The notes under the pieces were generated by a model. It made no database searches and was not told the origin of the DNA. It was given only the letters and a program-made list of their open reading frames with translations. The position numbers were made by a program, and so were the translations under genes. From contig LNKV01000028.1 of NCBI GenBank assembly GCA_001465935.1, positions 124,001 to 188,000 of the forward strand: a stretch of 64,000 nucleotides of DNA, given 5' to 3'. Positions 11,301-20,929 of this stretch are shown here, piece after piece; position 1 is the first letter of the stretch, and the number at the start of each line of letters is the position of its first letter. This DNA is from Clarireedia homoeocarpa. Lineage: Eukaryota; Ascomycota; Leotiomycetes; Helotiales; Rutstroemiaceae.

Positions 11301-14300
11301 GATCTAGATCTTGTCGAAGCATTACCAGTCTGTGCAGTTGTTGGGCGAGCATTCTTGGCTTTGTTTTGCTCTTCAACAATATCGAGGATGAATTTGACAG
11401 CTCGGCGTGACAGATAGTAAACAAATCCGCGTCTCTGACTGACTTGGTGGATATATCGAAGTATGATATTTCGTAATAAATTGTTCCACTTCATTTGCAT
11501 GTTGTGAATGACGAAACGATTGTTAAAATCGCTAACAAACTCGGCAGAGGGAGAACTGTCCATACCCTCTGCTTCACGATTAGACTCCTTTGGAGATGGG
11601 TCCTCGCCATCGCTGTCCACATCAGCATCGCCGTCAGGGACTGCACGCTTATCGTCGGTCTGAACACGTAGAGCCATACGATGCTTCATCGATTCTAAAA
11701 AGAGCTTCTTGTTATGCAAGACTGGGCCATGAATCATAAGCTGCTCATATTGGGCTTTAAGTTGAGCGTTCCCTTGATCCTGCATGTACGCCCATTCCGC
11801 TGACTCAAGAGCTTGGGTATGATCTTCAATTTGTTGATCCAGTTGAACTAAACGTTCGTTGATTAGCTGGCACTGTACTCGGCGCGGATCATCATCCTTG
11901 CTCATAATGCAGAAATGTGTCGGCTCGTGACCAAAATCACTAGTTCTCTCTGGATGGCCAGCAAAGCTGTCACCAGGATCGGTTTGTCGGAAATATGTGA
12001 ATCGAGGAGCGAATGCCAGTGGCATAATTTTGGTCTCCGGATTTGCCTCAGACGGAAGTATCCAATCCAGCTCGACGAAATCATCCATGTCTATCCAGCT
12101 GAAGTCGTTGTCGGGTATCTCGAAATGAGAAAGATCTGTGGCACCACGCTCCGACTGAGATACAAGAGTAGGAGCAGATGCACGCTGAAGATCTTCGGGG
12201 GTGGTACCTGCGATACTAGCAGAAACGGCACGAATATCTGCAGATAATAAATCTAGCTGGGCTTGATGCAACTTCATGCCGGTGGTTGTGGTCTGAGTCT
12301 TTGATCCCTTGTCTTGGGTGTTGAATTCTTCCCTCCGTTGATGCATGTCAAGCATGAAGCTATCCAGTCTCATTTTCAGACCAGTAGCAGACACAATATC
12401 GTCTGAATAATCTTCAGCATCTTTATGCTTGTAGATATGACTTAGGAATAGAGGCGCGAGAAGTAAGTTGTACTTGATAGTGGCAAGATGTCTGCCGAAT
12501 TTCTTGCTCGACTTTTCAATGCCAGGCCACAAATCACCTTGACGAATTGGTAACGACATAGTACCGCCGAACATCGACCACCATGCGAAGAAGTGTGTAA
12601 AGAATCGAGGGGTCAGATGCACGGTGTTATAACTCTTAGATGGTTCAGTGTTTGAGACCGACCACTCACGATCAACTGGTGCTTTGACAGCGATTGACAT
12701 GTGAATATGATGACTGCGGAAGCCTCTAAATGCATCATATTCCTCACCAGGCGGTACCTTGCAATATTGAGGCTCTTTCAAAATAACATTGTAATGTGGC
12801 GCAAAGTCAAAGGATCGTGTTCCATCATCCAGATCTCGCTCGAACATCAAACCAGCAAGCCACTGGACGTTGCCTGAAAGTTTCATGACTACTTTCTTAA
12901 ATGTAGCTCCACGCCTGAAACTATCTGCACTAATGACGCTGTCGTTGTCGGTTTGTTCAGTTGCAGTGGCGCGAGCTTGATGACTGAAATCGGGTATAGC
13001 AAGAATACACTCGCCGCTGTCCACGGTCATAAATTTGCGAGGATCGTCGTCACGGCATAGACTCCACCGTACATCGTTCCGCCAACACATGAGGAAACCG
13101 GCTCCATTTCCGGTGACTTCGTACGGATCCCGAGTACCCTTCAACATGAGATGAACATCTCCATCGCCTTTCCATGCAACAGTGACCCTGGAATGAAAGC
13201 TGAGACGAATTTTATCCCAGAATCCGGTCCGATCAGAGGGGTCAACTTGTGGTTTTGTGAAGGTCTCAATAACCATCATCATGTCTTGAATCGCAGGTTG
13301 GTAGGAAGCACCCCACGTGATTCGAGTAGGTAGCCCCGTGTTAATATCCACGTTAATGTCCGAGTACGACTTAACCGGTGATATGGTTCTCCGTACATCA
13401 ATAGCAAATCCTCCCTCGTTGCTTGTGCCCGGTTGACGATTTTTCGGTGGTATGATATCCACCTTCACATGCTTCACGGACTCATGACCTCGATATTCTT
13501 CTGCGATGACAAAGTCTGTCTTTAGTGACCAAGCCGGCATTCTCAGTGACTGGTCGGATCTGATTGCCGGTACATGTAAGAGAGGAAGTGGGTAATCACG
13601 CAATGTCACCCGTGCCTCTCCCATGTCTATCTGAACATGTATAGGAACTAGGAGCGAGTACTGCATGTCTCGGGGCATACCTTTTCCTATGTCATGAAGG
13701 AAGTCTGGCAGCTGACTGATAGGGAAAGAAGGCTTGTCCACCATAATTTTCAGGTCACTGATAAGAGTGCTCATTAGAGCTGGGCGTTGAGGGACCTCGA
13801 GAATGTTTTCCGTTTCCTCCATATCATCCGGTAGTTCGTCAGGACCCCAAAACACGCCTCGAAGATTTTTCATGCCGTCCTTGGCAATGCTGTAGATTCG
13901 ATCAATTCGTTTCTTCCAGCTTTGAGAATTGTGACGCTGTAGTCTCTCGTGCGCTTCCGAGATGGATATCTTAGCGCTACCACTGATTCCACAACTTCCT
14001 TCTGGGTCATAGCGCAACTTGCGGCCTCTACGAGCATTAGGCGAGTGGCCATCCGCTCCCATATCTCCCAAGCTCTTATGCCGCCTGCTGGAATCTTCTT
14101 TATTATTACTGCGCCCACGTGGGTGAGCTGATCTATTTCGGTAACGATGGGGATCTCTGCGCATTTCTTCTTCCTCGATTTTCTTTGCCTTCACGTCAAA
14201 GGCTGCATCTCGTGCTAATCGCTGCTGTTGTTCAATTAAACCAGCCCTATAAATCGCACCTAGTTTCCACTCGAATGCCCCATCTTCTATTTCGAAAAGC

Positions 14301-17300
14301 AATGCTTTGCTGCGGATCGAAAGCTTGGGAATGTGCTTGGGCCCCTCTGGTCCCTTGCTAAGAATGTATTCGTTCGTGCCCGTTTGGAATCGATGATGAA
14401 GCTGCTCAACTGCCTTCAATGAGTTAACAACATTGTCCAGGACAGAATGTAGCACAAGCTGATGTGGTACTGCAAGTCGTATAGCTTCAGTTGTGACATC
14501 GATTGTTTTCTCTTCCTGCATCTCACCCGAGCTGCGCATGCGCCTGTTTTCGCGAAGATCAACCCGAGCAGATTTTACACTGATAATCCTAGCCCAGACT
14601 CTTCTCATTTTTGGGGCTTCAGCATAAAGGCGAATGAGCTTAGCATGGAAAAACGGCGCCGACCATCTATGGCGACCGGAGTCTAACCCATATATTTGAA
14701 GCATCATCGGGGGATCTGATGGCATGTATGCCTTGACTTGTACTAGCGTGGATCTGAAATCAATTGTGACTATTTCCTTAGCTGCAAAGGCGAAGTCAAG
14801 ATCCCCCCCGCGGGAGCCACCAGGAGAAGTCACTGGGGAAAGTAAAGTAGAAGCATCTGGAGTACGTGCAAAAGCTCGCGCCTCCTCAGCTTCAGCCACA
14901 TCAGCATTTGTGCGGACAAATGCTCTTCTAAGGACTGTTGAGGCAACTCCACAAGCGTAATGGCGATATAGGGAATACTGTACCAAGATAGTCTTCACTA
15001 AAGAGTTTACGTGGAAGACAGGACCCTGATTGTCGCTGGAAGTTGTTAGAGCGACCTCGAGTCGCGGTACGGCAACAAAAGGCTCGAGCTCCCATTTCTC
15101 TGCCGATTCTATGACAAATGCCTCGAGGCCTCGAATGTGGACAGCCAACCGCCGACCATCGGTAGGTTGTTGGTGCTGCTTCTTGCGTTCAGGTGAAGGC
15201 ATCGCAAGAAATGTCTCAGGGTCAGGTGTGAGAGATCGACTTCCTGCTCGTCGACTTTTCCGCCGTTCGGCCCGATCCACTCTCTGTGCTCGGTACTCAG
15301 CCGTCCAAGATTCAAGCTGTACCGCAACTCCGCGGGTATCTGTTGATATTTCTTCGTCGACACCTGCTACCTCTGCATTGAAATCAGAGCCCTGTAGCTG
15401 GAAATGAAGTAGCCATGGCGGTAATGCTCGAACGAAATTTGGATCTCGAGAAGTTCTCGAGTGAGGCTTCTTGTCCGGCTGAACATTGAGCCTCAGTTGG
15501 CGTACGATTTGACGAACACCGTCGCTTATTTCAGGTCGGATCATGTGAATCGAGAACGTCTGTACGTTTCCTGTTGCCACAACGTAAACCTCAGGATTAG
15601 CACTGACTTGGACTTTAAGGTCTAAAGAGTCAATCTGGAGTAAATCAAATCGAGATCCCGAACACGTCTGATAGTAGAGGTCATGAGATTGTAGCCGTAG
15701 CGTAGATCCGAGACTATAATGCAATTGTCCAACTGCGGAATGAGATGACTCAATATCTAAAGATATGGAAGATATAGAAGAGATGATCAGATCGAAATCA
15801 TCTCCGTCTTCGGTTTTTTCAACCGGGGGTAAGGCGATCCGGATAACCGGCTCATGCATTGAGAATTTGACATTTGCTTTTGGTAGTAGTCGAGATATTA
15901 GCACGTGTCTTTCCGGCGTGTTACTTTCCTTCGATTTTGGCTTGGACTGCGTCATTGCAATAATAAGAGGAAGATGCCTGGGATCCAGGTCAACAGAAGG
16001 TGATGTTACTACAGCATTCGCAAAAAGAATATTAGCATTGCGCTCGTCCGCGCTTCTATCACCCACAAATTCTACAGTCTTTGAAGGTAAGGTTGTGCGA
16101 ATAGTGGTGGTTGCCATAGGAATGTACACCAGCCTGTCTGATTTGCCTCGCCCATCATGAACCCCAATAGAGATTGACAGGGCCGCTACGAGAGCCTCAT
16201 GAGCTATGTCTTTGGAAGAGAAGTACATGCGGTGCGCAGGCGATTTTGGGTCCAGTCGGTGCAAGTCAATTCCAACCTCCTTCATCGATGCATGCATATA
16301 CATAGGTGAGCCTTGGGGCTGTACTGATATGATTTTCTTGGTGAATCCAACGTAGCTGACGGCAAATTGTACTTCCTTTATGCCTCGTAAAATCGAGCTT
16401 GCAAATTCTTTCGAGTCCGAGACTGTTTGCACCAAACTGTCCTCCCTGCTGCCGGGTCTGTCGAGTTCCCCAATGAGATCTGCCACGGAGATTTCCTCTG
16501 CATCACCTTTTACGTCCTTGGGTTTAGAGGACTTCTGGCAAGCTTTGTACCGCTTTAAGCACGTCTCAATATCATCATATGGAATTTGTACCCGACCTAA
16601 TTTCAACGCGATTGCTGCATCCCGGAGACCATCGAGTTCTTTGTGTAACTTGCCGCGTATGTTCAGCGTAAGGTGGTCCAAAACTTCCAAAGATTCTCCC
16701 CCTTCTGGCGTGAAAAGCACACTGCGAACAGTCCATATCCATTCTGCCGGTCGCTTGTCGGATTTCGCAGTTGTGGCGTGCGCGTACATCCTCGCCCTGT
16801 CGACAATTTTCCTCCTCGTATCTACGACCATAGTGAAGCTCCCTAATTGTATGTTCCCCACATCTACCACCGTAATCGAAGTGTTCGAGGCTACGACGTC
16901 CACCATTCGGATCCAGTTAATATTTCGATGCAAGCGCTTGATCCGCTCTTTCAAGCTCATGAGCTGCTCCCAGCTTTTGCTGCGTTTGGGCTTGAAAGTC
17001 GTCGCACGCCTGGATGGCGGCTTGATCTCAGGCCCTTTCTCTTTTCCAGCACCCGAACCGTTCAAAGGCCCAACGGCTCCGTTCTGTTCTCCGTTCTGGT
17101 CCCCATTTTGTGCCGCCTTGTCTTTGTCTCCTGCCTTCAGATCCAAAGTTACTTTCAGTTCCGTCAGGACAATGCTGAGCCATGTTGGTTGTGCGAAGGT
17201 AGGTCGATGGACATTCAGGCCCAAACCGCGTATCTCGATCTTTATGCCATCTTTTGGTGTATATGCGAGTCTCCTTAACGAGAAATAACCAATGCGCTGT

Positions 17301-17404
17301 ATCGATATGCCGGTTGTAATGCGAATAATGGCAAAGAGTATGAACGAGGCCAGATAGAGCAGGACGATGACGCCAAAGATGAAGGTGGGATTTAACAAGG
17401 CCAT
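8342..17404 (-). CDS. FMP27: Fmp27/Hobbit-type bridge-like lipid transfer protein
   Basis: Very large rod-like protein of the Fmp27/Hobbit/SABRE (BLTP2) family, thought to carry lipids between membranes at endoplasmic reticulum-plasma membrane contacts. The ATG at 17404 gives 3020 aa in one uninterrupted 9-kb exon; the frame extends seven codons further but only to a GTG. An N-terminal membrane anchor is visible (about residues 4-26, NPTFIFGVIVLLYLASFILF). The family's named signatures are present: TGFWDKIRLSFHSRV (GFWDK domain, about residue 1390) and GSIWPPWVPLEVMFDF (WPPW domain, about residue 2190). The C-terminal 500 residues are low-complexity, Ser/Arg-rich, and end with a run of six-residue GSRDGL-type repeats. 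Length agrees with fungal members (about 2600-3100 aa). It is divergent from the CofD-like gene. Confidence 0.92.
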   Translation of the reverse strand: MALLNPTFIFGVIVLLYLASFILFAIIRITTGISIQRIGYFSLRRLAYTPKDGIKIEIRGLGLNVHRPTFAQPTWLSIVLTELKVTLDLKAGDKDKAAQNGDQNGEQNGAVGPLNGSGAGKEKGPEIKPPSRRATTFKPKRSKSWEQLMSLKERIKRLHRNINWIRMVDVVASNTSITVVDVGNIQLGSFTMVVDTRRKIVDRARMYAHATTAKSDKRPAEWIWTVRSVLFTPEGGESLEVLDHLTLNIRGKLHKELDGLRDAAIALKLGRVQIPYDDIETCLKRYKACQKSSKPKDVKGDAEEISVADLIGELDRPGSREDSLVQTVSDSKEFASSILRGIKEVQFAVSYVGFTKKIISVQPQGSPMYMHASMKEVGIDLHRLDPKSPAHRMYFSSKDIAHEALVAALSISIGVHDGRGKSDRLVYIPMATTTIRTTLPSKTVEFVGDRSADERNANILFANAVVTSPSVDLDPRHLPLIIAMTQSKPKSKESNTPERHVLISRLLPKANVKFSMHEPVIRIALPPVEKTEDGDDFDLIISSISSISLDIESSHSAVGQLHYSLGSTLRLQSHDLYYQTCSGSRFDLLQIDSLDLKVQVSANPEVYVVATGNVQTFSIHMIRPEISDGVRQIVRQLRLNVQPDKKPHSRTSRDPNFVRALPPWLLHFQLQGSDFNAEVAGVDEEISTDTRGVAVQLESWTAEYRAQRVDRAERRKSRRAGSRSLTPDPETFLAMPSPERKKQHQQPTDGRRLAVHIRGLEAFVIESAEKWELEPFVAVPRLEVALTTSSDNQGPVFHVNSLVKTILVQYSLYRHYACGVASTVLRRAFVRTNADVAEAEEARAFARTPDASTLLSPVTSPGGSRGGDLDFAFAAKEIVTIDFRSTLVQVKAYMPSDPPMMLQIYGLDSGRHRWSAPFFHAKLIRLYAEAPKMRRVWARIISVKSARVDLRENRRMRSSGEMQEEKTIDVTTEAIRLAVPHQLVLHSVLDNVVNSLKAVEQLHHRFQTGTNEYILSKGPEGPKHIPKLSIRSKALLFEIEDGAFEWKLGAIYRAGLIEQQQRLARDAAFDVKAKKIEEEEMRRDPHRYRNRSAHPRGRSNNKEDSSRRHKSLGDMGADGHSPNARRGRKLRYDPEGSCGISGSAKISISEAHERLQRHNSQSWKKRIDRIYSIAKDGMKNLRGVFWGPDELPDDMEETENILEVPQRPALMSTLISDLKIMVDKPSFPISQLPDFLHDIGKGMPRDMQYSLLVPIHVQIDMGEARVTLRDYPLPLLHVPAIRSDQSLRMPAWSLKTDFVIAEEYRGHESVKHVKVDIIPPKNRQPGTSNEGGFAIDVRRTISPVKSYSDINVDINTGLPTRITWGASYQPAIQDMMMVIETFTKPQVDPSDRTGFWDKIRLSFHSRVTVAWKGDGDVHLMLKGTRDPYEVTGNGAGFLMCWRNDVRWSLCRDDDPRKFMTVDSGECILAIPDFSHQARATATEQTDNDSVISADSFRRGATFKKVVMKLSGNVQWLAGLMFERDLDDGTRSFDFAPHYNVILKEPQYCKVPPGEEYDAFRGFRSHHIHMSIAVKAPVDREWSVSNTEPSKSYNTVHLTPRFFTHFFAWWSMFGGTMSLPIRQGDLWPGIEKSSKKFGRHLATIKYNLLLAPLFLSHIYKHKDAEDYSDDIVSATGLKMRLDSFMLDMHQRREEFNTQDKGSKTQTTTTGMKLHQAQLDLLSADIRAVSASIAGTTPEDLQRASAPTLVSQSERGATDLSHFEIPDNDFSWIDMDDFVELDWILPSEANPETKIMPLAFAPRFTYFRQTDPGDSFAGHPERTSDFGHEPTHFCIMSKDDDPRRVQCQLINERLVQLDQQIEDHTQALESAEWAYMQDQGNAQLKAQYEQLMIHGPVLHNKKLFLESMKHRMALRVQTDDKRAVPDGDADVDSDGEDPSPKESNREAEGMDSSPSAEFVSDFNNRFVIHNMQMKWNNLLRNIILRYIHQVSQRRGFVYYLSRRAVKFILDIVEEQNKAKNARPTTAQTGNASTRSRSTSPTRENFNEEPDSKEVQDRINELLADGKNFVSADDPQANESAPRVSTDHLDANIASDFAPQNSYLLRLIAPQIQLQSEKNPKSVVMVTAKGMELKVVEVMDKNRIFDDVSGLVQRRFSVEMDSTQFFVTHQKRFMSQLPSLYSASHYGTPAGSIWPPWVPLEVMFDFHVDPFGFKRVVQKTSASLRYDKYNTLRLKYNDEISGDSGNPSSLNGIESRIDHLWVEFPKIQALCNSSQYYAMYIIVLDLLMYSEPLEKTRNERLEKIMLASDFSDLRGAPEMVIRLQERIRQLDELKTQFLVHSKSLDKKGWEDRLILDRDLASCEDELFFMMKAITTSQRKYDGSQSSGLLRWNISSNQIVWHLIRDNNEPLMEFQLQRAEYDRTDNSDGSHINLVKIGNIIGLNLMPDAIYPEMFAPYTDGERGAFNEGGNQQMLRVYWYMLEAIAGIPVMDHFEVNLFPMKIQLEHEVGKRLFEYMFPDHNEEKSNGAPKNKSPFMVKHMMPVNDDDEDDDTTASNSINLQITDVDKNDSSSTRAGSLELRLHPTMNSEQARPSTAMSTKSKASSIFSGYSGDSSHFRLFQSNKGSLAPRASSSRGLSKKPSLENLHSGFARPTIGRVSTNASNSDTLSINDEAKAKRFGMHRNGRPRGRAKPSDDLTKMMSRASNYMTLAYVKIPSVVLCLSYKGKGDRNLEDVHDFVFRLPMIEYRNKTWSNLDLALALKKDVIRALISHTGAIIGNKFSKHRPTTAQQNRLRELATSSVILTPSMNDDPYEHSDSSSTFATSPTETRSINTRNRDSESQSRSKSPRRSFASSRNGPEVLASGSSSVYSGHSAPPASSSGRAHYAPSFTMTPANRDEDTDARSLRPVSRSGSTIGLGVFEEGRNVAGQFIVSTFGRLKKKDGLGVSGGNRDGLGSRDGLGSRDGLGSRDGFGSRDELGSRDGVGSRDGVENRDVRDESAVVDDDDTRSVRNPRSLFGKRLS
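8444..8572 (-). repeat. 18-bp coding minisatellite at the C-terminus of the Fmp27-like protein
   Basis: About seven imperfect copies of an 18-nt unit (plus strand CCATCTCTACTCCCCAAA type) encode GSRDGL/GSRDGF/GSRDEL/GSRDGV units. All copies keep the reading frame. The repeat lies about 20 codons before the stop, outside conserved domains. Confidence 0.85.
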
Positions 17405-18291
17405 GACGAATGAATCTTCAATCACAAAGCGGCATCCATATCATTCCACCGCGGTCGCAGGCAGGCAAAGAACCAAACGCCGTGTTGCGCCCTTGTCTAA
17501 CAAAGAGAGTCTAGTATTAGCAGGTAGAGAAAGTCCATTCATGCGCTTTCATTGCTGAGGAACCGCGTGAGGGTATATCTGGTATATGTGGTATATTTGG
17601 TATATCTGGTAAATGTGGAAAATGTATGGATGTGGAGATTGAAGCAGACAAGTGATTTTAGAAGTGTTTAATTGGGAAACCCGAGTATGCCGATAAAGAT
17701 CAATGTTATTTTAGTATTGCGTATGTGCGTGCCGTTGATCTAGCACAAAATAGTAGTAAATCGAAGTGACTAGTAGTAAGTTGTCTCCTCTATCCACGAG
17801 TTGCCCATCTCTCCCATGTAGGGAGGGAGAAATTTGGTGTAAATATTTGGGTGGGAACAAGTTGGGAAATGGGATGAATACGGCCGCTACGGCCACTCCT
17901 CGAGCACTATTCCGAGTGATGAGCAGCGAAAAAGCATCTAGAATTCGATCAATCAATCATAGCGGCCGTCGATCGGCCGAAGCTCGCGCACACGACACAA
18001 CCTCCGTGCCAAACTCGTGTTCGAAGACGGCCAATGACGGGGGATGCACACGGCGGAAGATGGGAAAAGGGATGACGATAAGGAAGAATGCGGCGATAAG
18101 GGAGAAGGGTTATTGGAAGTTCCACCATGCCACCTCCATATGGAGCATTAGATGGAGCATCAGATGGAGCAGATGGAGACGACACTTTTAAAAATTGATG
18201 GATTCAGGAGCAAATGAGAAAAAAGAACGCATCCGGATATAATTTGCTAACTCCTGAGCAGCCATTGCAATTTCCAACAACCCCTTGGATA

Positions 18292-18324
18292 ACATAGGGA
18301 GGACATAGGGAGGACATAGGGAGG
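18292..18324. repeat. 11-bp tandem repeat, three copies
   Basis: Three perfect head-to-tail copies of ACATAGGGAGG in non-coding DNA. Confidence 0.9.
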
Positions 18325-18624
18325 AGAAAAAGAATATATGTTTCGTACATAGGAGGTTCTCTGCATGGGTCGTTTATAAATCAAAGACATTCCGAATGAT
18401 TCAGTCTTGCCAAATCCATCTGATCACGAGGTATTGCCGCCGCCTCCCTCATATTCTAACCTATGGCGCTTGTAAAGTGTGCGCGAATTATTATATTATG
18501 AGTCTCTTTGGAAAGGGGGGTGGTTTTATTAGACGTCTCGTTTGCATGGCGACGCTCGCATCTCTAGCACAGAAAGTAATTCGACTGCATATAGACCAAT
18601 CTGCTGCAAATACTGTCCTACTTG

Positions 18625-18687
18625 TAGAGATTTAGAGATTTAGAGATTTAGAGATTTAGAGATTTAGAGATTTAGAGATTTAGAGAT
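18625..18687. repeat. 8-bp tandem repeat, nearly eight copies
   Basis: Seven perfect head-to-tail copies of TAGAGATT plus a partial eighth, about 300 bp upstream of the CofD-like start codon. Confidence 0.95.
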
Positions 18688-18988
18688 ACGAAAATACTAT
18701 AATGATTTATTTGTTGGATTGCCGCTTGACGTTATTACCAGCCTGCTTACCGTTTCGGGTTTCAAGAGACGTTCTTGCCAACTGCCAATTCCGTTTTTTA
18801 TACGAGCTTGCTTGCATACTTACTTCCAAGCAAGCTCCCCTTCCTTCATACCGTGTCCAGAAATCTGTCCAGAAATCTGTTCACAACTTCCACTTCTGAC
18901 TCACCCAAACCATGTCAGCAGGCCTATAAGAACAATATGAAATCTACCATCAGATAGCGACGATACTTTCACCTTCGCTGGCTCAATC

Positions 18989-20737
18989 ATGAATCGTCGA
19001 CATATCGTCGTCATTTCCGGCGGCAGTGCTGCAAACAGCCTTGTGGATGTGTTTGGGAAGGTCGCGGAAGATAAGGGATGTTTCCTGAGCTAGTGAGTCG
19101 TCCCGGTACAGTCTGGGTTAATTCACTGCAAGGCGAGAGACTGACGTTCTCGTAGTGTGATTCCAATCAGCGATAATGGTGGTTCGTCATCGGAGCTGAT
19201 TCGAGTTTTTGGTGGCCCCGGGATTGGTGATGTGAGAAGTAAGGATCTCTCCATCAGCTTCTATCTTGAGTTCTGTGTCTAGGATAAGTGTTCACTTGCC
19301 CAAGCCAGCCATTCATTCCATTCTTCCATGGCAGGGCTTGTGGATTCCATTGCCATACAGTGCGGGTTAACAATGATATGGTCACGTGATGCATTCCCAC
19401 CTGACACAATTCTAGGTCGTCTCGTCCGACTCATTCCTGAGGATCCTACAGGCGCGAACACCGAGAAATCTGCGCTGAAAACATTCTTCAATCATCGATT
19501 GGATCCATCGCCTCACGCAGCTCGTCATGAGTGGTTAGAAATAGTTGAAGGTCACCATTCCTTATGGAATCACATCACATCCCCCAAGCGCGAACTCATA
19601 CGGTCGTTTCTCAATACTATAAATCTCGAGATCGTCAAACGGGCTCGTCCCACTTCGGTGTTCAACTTCCAATCGGCATCGGTCGGGAATCTTTTTCTCA
19701 CTGCCGCACGAATCTTTACTGGTAGCTTCGAAGCTGCCATTTATCTTCTGGGGAGCATTACCGGTGTGAAAGATAATGTGGAGGTTATCCCTGCGATCAA
19801 TAGTAACTTCTCACATCATATCTCGGCTGGTCTCAGAGATGGGACAGTCATTGTCGGACAGAACAATATCTCCCATCCTATTGCACCTTCATCTATACCC
19901 ACACAACCTGTCAGTCCAAGGTCACATAGCAGAAAAATATCATTTGATATGCTCCAGCATGACAAAGTCGAGGATGCCAATCTTCCAGGTTCCCTGCCCA
20001 CTTTACGAAAGCAGAACATAGATTTTACGAAAACAGACACGGAAGAATTATCTAGCCCCATCGACAGGATCTGGTACATCAATCCATACGGGCAGGAAAT
20101 ACGGCCAAGTCCTAATTCCAGAGTGGTAGAAGCATTGGACGATGCGAGTTGTGTCATTTTCAGTATTGGATCACTATACACTTCTATTCTTCCGTGCCTC
20201 GTTCTCAGAGGTGTCGGTGCCGCAATCGCAGATCCCAAGATTAGATTCAAGGTTTTGATTCTGAATGGTTGTCTAGACCGGGAGACTCCAGAGTATACAG
20301 CGAAGGACTTTATCGGCGCAATTGTGAGAGGTTGTTGTGGGAATGAAAGTATTGCTGAGGCAGATCAGATTAAGGAAGAGGAATGGAAGAAATATGTTAC
20401 TCATGTAGTCTTCTTGGAAGGACCTGGCACGCCGTACGTTGATAGGGTGGAGTTGAGAAGACTGGGGATCGAAGCAGTTAGGGTCTACGGAAGGAGAGCG
20501 GAATCTGATGGTCTAGTGAATCTGAAAGTGCCGGAAAACAAGACTCCAGAAGCGGCAAAAAGTGCTGGAGGTAAAAATATCGCCAGTATCATAACGGAAG
20601 GGATTAATGATGCGCCGAAAGTGGCTGTGAAAAGCGGTGCCGGTATGTTTTATGACGGAGCTGGGTTGGGACAGGCTTTAGAGGCGATTTTGGGAGGCAA
20701 AGGGGACAAGAGCAGACGGTATACTTTGATTGGTTAG
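18989..20737 (+). CDS. CofD/UPF0052-family protein
   Basis: Member of the CofD/YvcK family (PF01933). Bacterial relatives either transfer phospholactate or bind UDP-sugars and steer cell-wall metabolism; the fungal role is not established. Model: exons 18989-19092, 19156-19238 and 19416-20737, 502 aa. The Rossmann-like start MNRRHIVVISGGSAANSL and the signature ISDNGGSSSELIRVFGGPGIGD|RSRLVRLI are split over the three exons, and both junctions restore frame. Later family blocks: FNFQSASVGNLFLTAAR, NVEVIPAIN, and FSIGSLYTSILPCLVL (about residues 325-340). A poorly conserved insert (about residues 220-270) separates two halves. Intron 2 is long (177 nt) and happens to be open in frame, so a start inside it at 19328 is possible but would lose the nucleotide-binding loop. 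Confidence 0.87.
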
Positions 20738-20929
20738 ATATTGGTTAGGTATGTATTGTACCTTAGAGATCTCACAATGATTCTGATTCCAATTTTCTTT
20801 GGCATATCCGTTGACGTCTTGGCTTAATTTATAGATTTGCAGTATCCACGATGTATCTAGAATCTTACAATTATCAAATTACCTCCTTTGTCATTCGACA
20901 TAATTTGAACGTCCCTCTACAATTATATA

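Larger units (their letters stand above)
17405..18988. other. Divergent spacer between fmp27 and CofD-like gene, rich in short repeats
   Basis: No convincing gene. It contains a GGTATATNTGGT-type repeat at about 17571-17620, GATGGAGCA repeats at about 18140-18178, and the two perfect tandem repeats listed separately. Short open frames on both strands lack recognisable motifs. Promoters of both flanking genes must lie here. Confidence 0.6.

Noticed and set aside
16380..17288. 302-codon plus-strand open frame
   Set aside because: Lies fully antisense to the conserved 5' part of the Fmp27-like gene, with no recognisable domain; a shadow frame.
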